Assembly: GCA_903908025.1 (NCBI GenBank)
Contig: CAIVQM010000274.1
Span: forward strand, 1-6,462
DNA from: an uncultured bacterium
GTDB taxonomy: Bacteria > Actinomycetota > Actinomycetes > S36-B12
DNA length: 6,462 nt
Reading direction: 5' to 3'
Of this stretch, positions 1 through 5,940 are shown piece after piece. The notes below the pieces were generated by a model. It ran no database searches, was not told the DNA's origin, and worked only from the letters and a program-made list of their open reading frames with translations. The position numbers were made by a program, and so were the translations under genes. Numbering within the stretch: position 1 is the first letter of the stretch; each line of letters opens with the position of its first letter.

Positions 1-1252
1 CGTGAACCTCTACCCGTTCGAGCAGACCGTTGCGTCCGGCGCGAGCGTCGACGAGTGTGTCGAGCAGATCGACATCGGTGGCCCCGCCATGGTGCGGGCA
101 TCAGCGAAGAACTACGCCAACGTTGCGATCGTCACGTCGCCAATGCGATACGCCGACGTCCTCGACGCGGTCGCTGCTGGCGGATTCACCCTTGAGCAGC
201 GCGCATCACTGGCCGTCGAGGCTTTCGCCCATACCGCGACCTACGACATCGCCGTGGCCACGTGGCTTGGCAGTGTCGTCGCGCCGGATCCCGAGGGCGA
301 CGGATTCCCGACGTGGATGGGCGCAGCCTGGCATCGCGGCGATGTGCTGCGCTACGGCGAGAACCCGCACCAGCGGGCAGCGGTCTACCTGTCAGCGCAC
401 CATGAGCCAGCCCTCGCTGGCGCCCTGCAACTGCAGGGAAAGCAGATGTCGTACAACAACTTCGTTGATGCCGACGCCGCGCGCCGGGCTGCATTCGACC
501 ACCTCGAACCGGCGGTGGCCATCATCAAGCACGCCAACCCGTGCGGAATCGCCGTGGGCTCCGACATCGCTTCGGCCTATCGGAGCGCATTCGACACCGA
601 TCCGGTTTCTGCGTTCGGCGGTGTTGTGGCGGCCAACCGCGAGGTGACTGCTGAGATGGCAGAGGCGATGGCTGATGTCTTCACCGAGGTCGTCGTCGCC
701 CCGTCCTACAGCGAGGCTGCGCTCGAACTCCTCGCCGCGAAGAAGAACCTGCGTGTCCTGCAGGTAGCGGGCCCACACATGGGCACGCGCATCGAATCGC
801 GGTCGATCTCCGGCGGCGTGCTCGTCCAGGTGGCCGACGCCGTCGATGCAGCTGGCGATGATCCCGGCACCTGGCAGCTCGTCAGCGGTGCGCCTGCTGA
901 TGCAGACACCATGCGTGACCTCGAGTTCGCGTGGCGGGCCTGCCGGTCGGTCAAGTCCAATGCGATCCTGCTGGCTCGCGACGGTGCTGCGGTCGGTGTG
1001 GGCATGGGCCAGGTGAACCGCGTCGACTCGGCGCGCCTGTCGGTGGAGCGGGCGGGGGTGCGAGCGGCGGGCTCGGCGGCAGCGTCGGACGCGTTCTTCC
1101 CGTTCGCCGACGGACTTCAGGTGCTGCTGGACGCGGGTATCCGCGCCGTCGTGCAGCCCGGCGGATCCGTGCGCGACGAGGAGGTGTTCGAGGCTGCTCG
1201 CGCCGCCGGGGTGACGATGTACGTAACGGGTACCCGGCACTTCTTCCACTGA
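1..1252 (+). CDS. purH: Bifunctional AICAR transformylase / IMP cyclohydrolase PurH, 5'-truncated by the window edge
   Basis: PurH catalyses the last two steps of purine synthesis: formyl transfer from 10-formyl-THF to AICAR, then ring closure to IMP. The 416 visible residues begin inside the cyclohydrolase domain at the conserved NLYPFE motif. The GTG at position 2 is therefore an internal Val codon, and about 105-110 N-terminal residues of a usual ~520 lie outside the window. Cyclohydrolase signatures are NLYPF (visible residues 2-6), IDIGGP (23-28) and AKN (35-37); these contain the Tyr, Asp and Lys reported as active-site residues in the avian enzyme. Transformylase signatures are RYGENPHQ (117-124), SYNN (150-153), IIKHANPCG with the Lys-His pair (176-177), SAFGG (203-207), SNAI (319-322), SDAFFPF (362-368) and QPGGSVRD (385-392). 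The protein ends RHFFH, as expected for the family terminus. The frame is intact. The next gene begins with no gap, suggesting one transcript. Confidence 0.97.
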   Translation, partial: VNLYPFEQTVASGASVDECVEQIDIGGPAMVRASAKNYANVAIVTSPMRYADVLDAVAAGGFTLEQRASLAVEAFAHTATYDIAVATWLGSVVAPDPEGDGFPTWMGAAWHRGDVLRYGENPHQRAAVYLSAHHEPALAGALQLQGKQMSYNNFVDADAARRAAFDHLEPAVAIIKHANPCGIAVGSDIASAYRSAFDTDPVSAFGGVVAANREVTAEMAEAMADVFTEVVVAPSYSEAALELLAAKKNLRVLQVAGPHMGTRIESRSISGGVLVQVADAVDAAGDDPGTWQLVSGAPADADTMRDLEFAWRACRSVKSNAILLARDGAAVGVGMGQVNRVDSARLSVERAGVRAAGSAAASDAFFPFADGLQVLLDAGIRAVVQPGGSVRDEEVFEAARAAGVTMYVTGTRHFFH

Positions 1253-2203
1253 GTGACATCGCCTGTGTCCGTTCGTCGTAGCGTGCCGCTCATCCTGGCC
1301 TTTGTCGGCGGGTCCCTCTCGGCCCTGCAGTCGCGAATGAACGGGCAGTTGGCCGTGCACGTCGGTGATGGGCTCGAGGCAGCGCTGTTCAGCTTCGGCT
1401 CGGGCCTCGTGATCCTGACCGTCATGGTGCTGTTCGTGCGGTCGATCCGCGAGGGCGTCCTTCGGATCCCCGCGGCAGTGCGTGCGGGTTCGCTGCGCTG
1501 GTGGCAGGTCATGGGTGGGGTGCTGGGCGGCTACTTCGTCGCGGTGCAAAGCGGCACAGTGCCGGTTCTGGGGGTCGCCATCTTCATGGTCGCCATCGTC
1601 GCCGGTCAGAGTGGCAGTTCGCTGCTGGTCGACCGCGTTGGGCTGGGACCCGCGGGACGGCAGTCGATCACGGTGGCACGCGTCGCATCGGCAATCCTCG
1701 CGATCGCCGCGGTCGCGCTCGCGGTCTCGAACCGGGTGTCAGCGGGCTCGCTCTCCATCGTGGCCGTGCTGTTCGCCCTGAGCGCCGGCATCTTCATCGC
1801 TGTCCAGGCGGCCATCAACGGACGCGTCGCCCGGGTCGCACAGCACCCGATGTCCGCGACCTTCCTGAACTTCCTCCTCGGCACAGCAGCCTTGGCCGTG
1901 GCCTTCGGCGTGTCGTGGGCCTTCACCGACGTCGACCCCGGAGTCCTCACCGGCGCCTCGTGGTGGGCCTATCTGGGCGGTGTCGTCGGGATCATCTTCA
2001 TCGCCATCGCCGTGTGGGTCGTCCCCATCGTGGGAGTGCTCGTCTACGCACTTACGTCGATCGCCGGTCAGTTGTTCGGCGCGCTGGCGCTCGACGTCGT
2101 GGCACCCACGTCCGGAACCGAGTTGGTCTGGAATCTGGTGGCGGGCGTACTGCTCGCATTCGTGGCCGTCGTCGTTGCCTCCCGCGGACGCAGTCGCACC
2201 TAG
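1253..2203 (+). CDS. DMT-superfamily membrane protein with two DUF606 (YdcZ-type) repeats, probable exporter
   Basis: This 316-residue, very hydrophobic protein has about ten predicted helices, roughly at residues 11-27, 43-63, 84-98, 104-122, 140-158, 166-184, 201-221, 236-258, 260-280 and 291-309. An internal duplication is visible. ALQSRMNGQLA (24-34) matches AVQAAINGRVA (183-193), and WWQVMGGVLGG (83-93) matches WWAYLGGVVG (237-246); each of the latter is followed by VP(V/I)xGV. This is the two-repeat DUF606 pattern of the drug/metabolite transporter superfamily, located in the cytoplasmic membrane. The substrate is unknown. The start is uncertain. GTG at 1253 immediately follows the purH stop in the same frame, while GTG at 1265 has a weak GAGTGA (1251-1256) eight bases upstream. 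Either start depends on ribosomes arriving from purH or on leaderless-type initiation. Its place between two folate/purine genes makes a related cargo conceivable, but this is only inference. Confidence 0.88.
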   Translation: MTSPVSVRRSVPLILAFVGGSLSALQSRMNGQLAVHVGDGLEAALFSFGSGLVILTVMVLFVRSIREGVLRIPAAVRAGSLRWWQVMGGVLGGYFVAVQSGTVPVLGVAIFMVAIVAGQSGSSLLVDRVGLGPAGRQSITVARVASAILAIAAVALAVSNRVSAGSLSIVAVLFALSAGIFIAVQAAINGRVARVAQHPMSATFLNFLLGTAALAVAFGVSWAFTDVDPGVLTGASWWAYLGGVVGIIFIAIAVWVVPIVGVLVYALTSIAGQLFGALALDVVAPTSGTELVWNLVAGVLLAFVAVVVASRGRSRT

Positions 2204-2225
2204 GCTTCGTGCAAGAATCGCACGC

Positions 2226-3080
2226 ATGACTGCAGTGATCCTCGACGGCAAGGCCACGGCTTCTCAGGTGAAGGCTGATCTGCGGGTGCGCGTGGACGCC
2301 CTGCGGGCGCTGGGTATCACCCCGGGGCTCGGCACCGTCCTGGTCGGCGACGATCCGGGCAGCCAGGCCTACGTGGGGGGAAAGCACAAGGACTGCGCAG
2401 AGGTGGGCATGGCATCGATTCGCGTTGACCTGCCCGCCGACATCACCCAGGAGCAGCTCGACGCCGAGATCCGACGCCTCAATGAGGATCCGGCCGTGAC
2501 GGGCTACATCGTCCAGCTTCCGCTGCCCAAGCACCTCGATGCCAACCGCGTCCTGACCTTGATGGACCCGGACAAGGATGCCGACGGACTGCATCCCACG
2601 AACCTGGGGCGCCTCGTCCTCGGTGAGCCCGCCCCGCTGCCGTGCACACCTCGAGGCATCGTCGAGCTGCTGCGGCGCTACGGCGTCGAGATCAACGGCG
2701 CCGAGGTTGTTGTCGTCGGACGCGGCGTGACGGTCGGGCGGCCGCTGGGCCTGCTGCTGACCCGCAAGTCCGAGAACGCGACCGTGACCCTGTGCCACAC
2801 CGGCACCAAGGACCTCGCGTCGCACCTGCGTTCCGCCGACATCATCGTGGCGGCAGCAGGCGTTCCGCATCTCGTGACGGCCGACCTCGTTCGCGCGGGA
2901 GCCGCCGTACTCGATGTCGGCATCACGCGCACCGAGGCCGGACTCATCGGCGACGTAGCACCCGATGTCATGGACGTGGCCGGCTTCGTCGCGCCGATGC
3001 CCGGCGGCGTGGGCCCGATGACCCGGGCCATGCTGATCACGAACGTGGTCGAGGCGGCCGAGGCGGCGGCGGGTCTGTGA
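2226..3080 (+). CDS. folD: Methylenetetrahydrofolate dehydrogenase / methenyltetrahydrofolate cyclohydrolase FolD
   Basis: FolD interconverts 5,10-methylene-THF, 5,10-methenyl-THF and 10-formyl-THF in the cytosol with NADP+. It supplies the formyl donor used by PurH, encoded upstream. The protein has 284 residues, a normal length. The N-terminal catalytic domain has Tyr49 and Lys53 in the SxxYxxxK pattern, Gln97 in IVQLPLP (95-101) and Asp120 in KDADGLHP (117-124). These match the human Tyr52/Lys56/Gln100/Asp125 set. The Rossmann domain carries VVGRGVTVG (163-171), and the C-terminal signature PMPGGVGPMT is at 257-266. The reading frame stays open to 1980, but that extension overlaps the transporter gene in another frame. 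ATG 2226 is chosen because the family's N-terminus (AVILDGKATA) follows it at once. The gap from the previous stop is 22 bp. No good Shine-Dalgarno is visible. AAGAAT (2213-2218) lies 7 nt before the ATG and might be a leaderless -10 element, but this is weak. The DUF3017 gene overlaps its stop. Confidence 0.97.
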   Translation: MTAVILDGKATASQVKADLRVRVDALRALGITPGLGTVLVGDDPGSQAYVGGKHKDCAEVGMASIRVDLPADITQEQLDAEIRRLNEDPAVTGYIVQLPLPKHLDANRVLTLMDPDKDADGLHPTNLGRLVLGEPAPLPCTPRGIVELLRRYGVEINGAEVVVVGRGVTVGRPLGLLLTRKSENATVTLCHTGTKDLASHLRSADIIVAAAGVPHLVTADLVRAGAAVLDVGITRTEAGLIGDVAPDVMDVAGFVAPMPGGVGPMTRAMLITNVVEAAEAAAGL

Positions 3081-3391
3081 CCGACGAGCGGCCGATGGCC
3101 GACGTCGTCCCCCTGCGCAAGTCGCGCACGGGGTGGCTCGCCCAGTGGCCGATCACCTTGGTGCTCCTCGGGGTGTCCGTCGCGATGGTGATGATCGCGA
3201 TGGACTACTTCCGTCGCGGTTCGATCGTCCTGTCGGCCAGTGTTCTGCTGGCGGCGTTCCTTCGCCTGCTCCTCCCGGATGCCGACGCGGGAATGCTCGT
3301 CGTGCGGTCACGCAAGATCGATGTACTGACGCTTGCGGTACTGGGAATCGGGCTGACGGTGTTCACGTTCTGGGTTCCGCCGCCGAGTTAG
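3077..3391 (+). CDS. DUF3017 family small integral membrane protein
   Basis: This 104-residue protein has a short charged cytoplasmic-type N-terminus (residues 1-20) and three likely membrane helices at about 24-42, 50-66 and 82-100. Between helices 2 and 3 is the conserved actinobacterial stretch RLLLP...AGMLVVRSRKID (63-82). I recognise this as DUF3017, a family of unknown function usually encoded beside folD in actinobacteria, for example Rv3355c next to folD in Mycobacterium tuberculosis. The chosen GTG (3077-3079) overlaps the folD stop (3078-3080) as GTGA, typical of translational coupling. An ATG at 3095 (residue 7) is an alternative start. The stop TAG (3389-3391) overlaps the stop of the opposing decarboxylase gene. 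Its function is not known. The position suggests co-expression with folD but does not establish a folate role. Confidence 0.88.
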   Translation: MTDERPMADVVPLRKSRTGWLAQWPITLVLLGVSVAMVMIAMDYFRRGSIVLSASVLLAAFLRLLLPDADAGMLVVRSRKIDVLTLAVLGIGLTVFTFWVPPPS

Positions 3392-4755
3392 GCAATGGTG
3401 CGGGCGATCGACTCCAGTCGCGCGTGGATGCCGGGGATGGCCGCCTCGCTCTCGGGCTTCATCACCACGCTGCGCAGGATGCGGGCGGCCGATGCGTCCT
3501 CACGCAGGTCGTGACCGCGGGCCTTCAGCTGCTGGGGTGACACTCCGTACGTCGCCACGTGGATCTGCTCTCCTGGTTCGCCCTCGCCGGACTGCCGGAA
3601 CACCGCCTGGCTAGCTGCATCGACTGCCGACATTGATGTGCGAGCGGGCAGGTACGTCACGATATCGAGTTCGGGCGGCTGGTAGGCGTTGAAGGCATCG
3701 GACTGTCGGTGCAAGTCGTGCCACGTCAGGGCACCTCGGCGCCCGGGGCGCAATGCCGCACCGAGTCCGTCCGGAGTCAGAGGGAGTACCTCGAGCGTCA
3801 GCCACAGCGCGGCGGCGGCTGCACCGGCGCGACTGCATTCGAGGGAGATCTCGCCCAGGTGCAGTTCGTCGGAGGTGAAGTACGTGTAGGGGGAGTCGTG
3901 AACGTAGAACCGACCAACCTCGGGATCGGCGAACAGCACGGCTCCGCAGCCGTAGGGCTGGAGACCGTGCTTGTGCGGATCGACGACGATCGAGTCCGCG
4001 AGCGCCGTCGCGCCGAACGGAGCCGAGGCGACGCCGTCGGGGGAGTCGTCGGCGATGAGAGCGAAGAAGCCGCCGTAGGCGGCATCGACGTGGATACGAG
4101 CGCCATGCGCGCGAGCCAACGCGACGATGCCGGGCAGGGGATCCAGTGCACCGAGCCCCGTGGTGCCGAGCGTTGCCACGACCGTCCCGACCCGGCCCGT
4201 CGACAGGACCTCGTCGAGGGCATCCAGGTCCATGCGCCCCCGATCATCGGAGGTGATGGTGATGCCTTCCACGCCGAGCACGTGGCACATGCGGGCGTGC
4301 GTGTAGTGGGCGTCGGCGCTGTAGGCGATGGCCTTGCCGGGATGTGATTCGCGGGCGACGAACAGCGCCTCGAGATTGGCGATGGTGCCGCTGGATGTCA
4401 GATGCCCGAGGTGCTGGGGGAGACCGAACATCGTGGCCAGCCGGGCGACGACCTCCTTCTCCATGGCGGCGGTGCCGGGTCCACCGTCGAGGGCATGGTT
4501 GTTCGGGTTGATGAGCATCGCGGTGACGTAGCCGAGGACGGCGGCCGGGTGCGGGGGCTTGAGCATCTGGCCGACATAGCGCGGGCTGAAGAACGGGTAG
4601 TTGTCGGTGAGGCGTTCGGTGAGGGAGGTGAACGCCGATTCGAGGGACCGATCGTCGATCACGAGGCTCGGATGGGTTCCCGGATCGTCGTACTGTGCCT
4701 GCCAGCGGTCGATGGCGGCCACCGCCCGTGGCAGCCATTGCGTGAGGTCCGTCAC
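3388..4755 (-). CDS. Pyridoxal-phosphate-dependent group II amino acid decarboxylase, substrate unknown
   Basis: This is a 455-residue fold-type I PLP enzyme of the group II decarboxylase family, which includes glutamate, aromatic-L-amino-acid, tyrosine and diaminobutyrate decarboxylases. Visible signatures are FFSPRYVGQM (55-64) and NNHALDGGPGTAAMEKE (85-101) in the substrate-side region, and TSSGT (120-124) binding the PLP phosphate. His150 in SADAHYT should stack on the cofactor, Asp224 in HVDAAYGG (222-229) should pair with the pyridine nitrogen, and Lys262 in DPHKHGLQP (259-267) should form the Schiff base. All catalytic residues are present, so the enzyme is probably active. By family it releases CO2 from an amino acid to give an amine. 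The sequence does not show which one, and automated tools may call such proteins aspartate aminotransferase family. GTG 4755 is firm: AGGAGG lies five bases upstream and an in-frame TAG (4765-4767) excludes a longer form. It stands alone, with no transporter or partner enzyme nearby, and diverges from mdh. Confidence 0.9.
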   Translation of the reverse strand: MTDLTQWLPRAVAAIDRWQAQYDDPGTHPSLVIDDRSLESAFTSLTERLTDNYPFFSPRYVGQMLKPPHPAAVLGYVTAMLINPNNHALDGGPGTAAMEKEVVARLATMFGLPQHLGHLTSSGTIANLEALFVARESHPGKAIAYSADAHYTHARMCHVLGVEGITITSDDRGRMDLDALDEVLSTGRVGTVVATLGTTGLGALDPLPGIVALARAHGARIHVDAAYGGFFALIADDSPDGVASAPFGATALADSIVVDPHKHGLQPYGCGAVLFADPEVGRFYVHDSPYTYFTSDELHLGEISLECSRAGAAAAALWLTLEVLPLTPDGLGAALRPGRRGALTWHDLHRQSDAFNAYQPPELDIVTYLPARTSMSAVDAASQAVFRQSGEGEPGEQIHVATYGVSPQQLKARGHDLREDASAARILRSVVMKPESEAAIPGIHARLESIARTIA

Positions 4756-4759
4756 GTCG

Positions 4760-4767
4760 CCCTCCTA
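4760..4767 (-). promoter_or_regulatory. Strong Shine-Dalgarno of the decarboxylase gene
   Basis: Read on the minus strand, AGGAGGG (4766 down to 4760) lies just before the GTG at 4755, with 4-5 bases between. The preceding in-frame codon at 4767-4765 is TAG. Together these fix the translation start of the decarboxylase. Confidence 0.8.
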
Positions 4768-4810
4768 GCGGGTGGCGACCGCCGGTCCGGGGGGCGACCA
4801 CTCGGTTCCC

Positions 4811-4816
4811 TACGAT
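4811..4816 (+). promoter_or_regulatory. Possible -10 element (TACGAT) of mdh
   Basis: TACGAT fits the TAnnnT actinobacterial -10 pattern and would place transcription initiation near 4823, inside the adjacent palindrome, giving a leader of about 50 nt to the mdh ATG. No convincing -35 is seen at the right distance. On the opposite strand TATCGT (4817-4812) also fits TAnnnT and could serve the decarboxylase gene. These are short matches, so the call is tentative. Confidence 0.3.
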
Positions 4817-4832
4817 ATCTTGACGTCAAGAT
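4817..4832. promoter_or_regulatory. Perfect 16-bp palindrome, candidate operator between decarboxylase and mdh
   Basis: ATCTTGACGTCAAGAT is perfectly self-complementary over all 16 bases (centre between 4824 and 4825). It lies in the 116-bp divergent intergenic region, 61 bp from the decarboxylase start and 39 bp from the mdh start. It has no loop and no U-tract, so it reads as a site for a dimeric DNA-binding protein rather than a terminator. The eight-base arms and continuous symmetry resemble sites used by MarR-like dimeric regulators, but I cannot name the regulator. TTGACG within it (4820-4825) also resembles a -35 hexamer. Confidence 0.6.
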
Positions 4833-4871
4833 TCCTCCCTCGTCCAACCTTCCGAAAGGCACATCTTCGCC

Positions 4872-5828
4872 ATGGCACGCAGCGGCAAGGTCTCAGTAAT
4901 CGGTGCAGGCTTCTACGGTTCGACGACCGCTCTGCGGCTCGCCGAGTACGACATCTTCGAGACGGTCGTCCTCACCGACGTCGTCGAGGGCAAGCCCGAG
5001 GGGTTGGCCCTGGACTTGAACCAGTCCCGCTGGATCGAGGGCTTCGAGACGAAGGTCGTCGGCCAGACCACCGGCCCGAACGGTGAGGGCTACGAGGCCA
5101 TTGCGGGATCGGAGATCGTCGTCATCACGGCGGGCCTGCCGCGCAAGCCGGGCATGAGCCGGATGGACCTCATCGAGACGAACGCGAAGATCATGCGATC
5201 CGTTGCCGAGAACATCGCGAAGCATGCGCCCGAGGCCGTCATCGTCAACGTCTCGAACCCGCTCGACGAGATGACTGCCCTCGCGCAGCTCGTCAGCGGT
5301 TTCCCGTACAAGCGCGTCATCGGTCAGGCCGGCATGCTCGACACAGCGCGGTTCACGCACTTCGTTGCGGAGAAGCTCGGTGTGCCGGTGGCGTCGGTCA
5401 ACACCCTCACACTCGGCTCGCACGGCGACACGATGGTCCCGGTCGCATCGGCATGCACCGTCGACGGCAAGCCGCTGTCCGACCTGCTGTCGGCCGACGA
5501 GATCGAGGAGCTTGTCGTGCGCACGCGCAACGGCGGTGCCGAGGTTGTGGCGCTGCTCAAGACCGGCTCGGCGTACTACGCGCCCTCGGCTGCGGCTGCG
5601 CGCATGGCCAAGGCGATCCACGAGGACTCCGGAGCGGTCATGCCGGTGTGTGCATGGGTCGATGGCGAGTACGGCCTGTCCGGCGCATACCTGGGCGTTG
5701 AGGCTGAGCTCGGTCGCGAAGGCATCCGCAAGGTGGTCGAGACCCCGTTGACCGACGACGAGAAGGCACTGCTCGTCGAGGCCTACGAGGCAGTCAAGAC
5801 CAAGCAGGGCGACGTCAAGGACCTCTGA
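4872..5828 (+). CDS. mdh: NAD-dependent malate dehydrogenase (LDH-like type)
   Basis: The enzyme oxidises malate to oxaloacetate with NAD+ in the TCA cycle. It has 318 residues, typical for the LDH-like malate dehydrogenases. The Rossmann fold begins GAGFYG (11-16), and Asp36 at the end of beta-strand 2 favours NAD over NADP. The mobile-loop motif RKPGMSRMDL (91-100) supplies Arg91 and Arg97. Arg at the first position marks malate/oxaloacetate rather than lactate/pyruvate specificity. SNP (128-130), Asp157 and Arg160 in MLDTAR, and catalytic His184 in GSHGDT (182-187) complete the active site. ATG 4872 is chosen because the glycine loop follows at the normal distance. The best Shine-Dalgarno-like string, GAAAGG (4854-4859), sits 12 bases upstream, slightly far. 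A 112-bp gap separates it from icd, so the two TCA genes may be transcribed together or separately. No truncation or missing residue is seen. Confidence 0.96.
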   Translation: MARSGKVSVIGAGFYGSTTALRLAEYDIFETVVLTDVVEGKPEGLALDLNQSRWIEGFETKVVGQTTGPNGEGYEAIAGSEIVVITAGLPRKPGMSRMDLIETNAKIMRSVAENIAKHAPEAVIVNVSNPLDEMTALAQLVSGFPYKRVIGQAGMLDTARFTHFVAEKLGVPVASVNTLTLGSHGDTMVPVASACTVDGKPLSDLLSADEIEELVVRTRNGGAEVVALLKTGSAYYAPSAAAARMAKAIHEDSGAVMPVCAWVDGEYGLSGAYLGVEAELGREGIRKVVETPLTDDEKALLVEAYEAVKTKQGDVKDL

Positions 5829-5839
5829 CCCCACCTCCG

Positions 5840-5862
5840 TTTGTCCTGGAAACCGGGACCAA
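5840..5862. repeat. Imperfect inverted repeat, copy 1 of a tandem pair between mdh and icd
   Basis: The arms are GTCCTGG (5843-5849) and CCGGGAC (5853-5859) around an AAA centre; they pair with one T:G mismatch, which would be a wobble in RNA. Outer TT/AA bases extend the symmetry apart from one mismatch. The element begins 11 bp after the mdh stop codon. It is 18/23 identical to the element at 5901-5923. It could be a protein-binding site or a weak hairpin at the mdh transcript end, but no U-tract follows, so an intrinsic terminator is unlikely. Confidence 0.55.
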
Positions 5863-5900
5863 TCGGCGAAGACCAACCCCGCAGGCCCCCGCATCGCGTG

Positions 5901-5923
5901 TTTGTCCCGGATTCCGGGAGAAA
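5901..5923. repeat. Imperfect inverted repeat, copy 2, just upstream of the icd ribosome-binding site
   Basis: The arms TCCCGG (5905-5910) and CCGGGA (5914-5919) are perfect around an ATT centre, and TTT/AAA ends (5901-5903, 5921-5923) extend the symmetry with a single G/G mismatch. It repeats the element at 5840-5862 in the same orientation, 61 nt downstream, and ends five bases before the icd Shine-Dalgarno. It is a candidate operator or leader-RNA hairpin controlling icd; which is not decidable here. Confidence 0.6.
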
Positions 5924-5928
5924 CGAAT

Positions 5929-5935
5929 GGAGGAG
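5929..5935 (+). promoter_or_regulatory. Shine-Dalgarno of icd
   Basis: GGAGGAG lies five bases before the ATG at 5941, a strong match that confirms the icd start. It directly follows the second inverted repeat, so folding of that repeat in RNA could affect access to this site. Confidence 0.8.
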
Positions 5936-5940
5936 AACGC

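Noticed and set aside
392..1549. A 385-residue open frame on the minus strand across purH and the transporter gene start
   Set aside because: It is antisense to clearly conserved purH sequence, has a low-complexity Arg/His/Asp-rich composition, spans a gene boundary, and matches no family I recognise. Long antisense frames are expected at this GC content.
2186..2218. Possible leaderless promoter for folD (GGACGC and AAGAAT, 7 nt before the ATG)
   Set aside because: The spacing suits a leaderless start, but the -10-like hexamer lacks the first T and the -35 is poor, so it was not listed as a feature.
1501..2229. A 242-residue plus-strand open frame overlapping the transporter gene
   Set aside because: The translation is Arg/Gly/His-rich without hydrophobic segments, whereas the other frame gives a clean duplicated membrane protein.
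3709..4347. A 212-residue plus-strand open frame inside the decarboxylase gene
   Set aside because: It is antisense to the PLP-binding core of a conserved enzyme; its Gly/Val/Arg/Asp-rich translation is typical of a GC-rich shadow frame.
5812..5821. GACGTCAAGG at the mdh 3' end, resembling half of the palindrome at 4817-4832
   Set aside because: It lies within coding sequence (GDVKDL), lacks the second arm, and a match this short is expected by chance.
5843..5859. Intrinsic terminator after mdh
   Set aside because: A short stem is present but no run of T follows, and a very similar element lies immediately before icd translation, so a regulatory or repeat role fits better.
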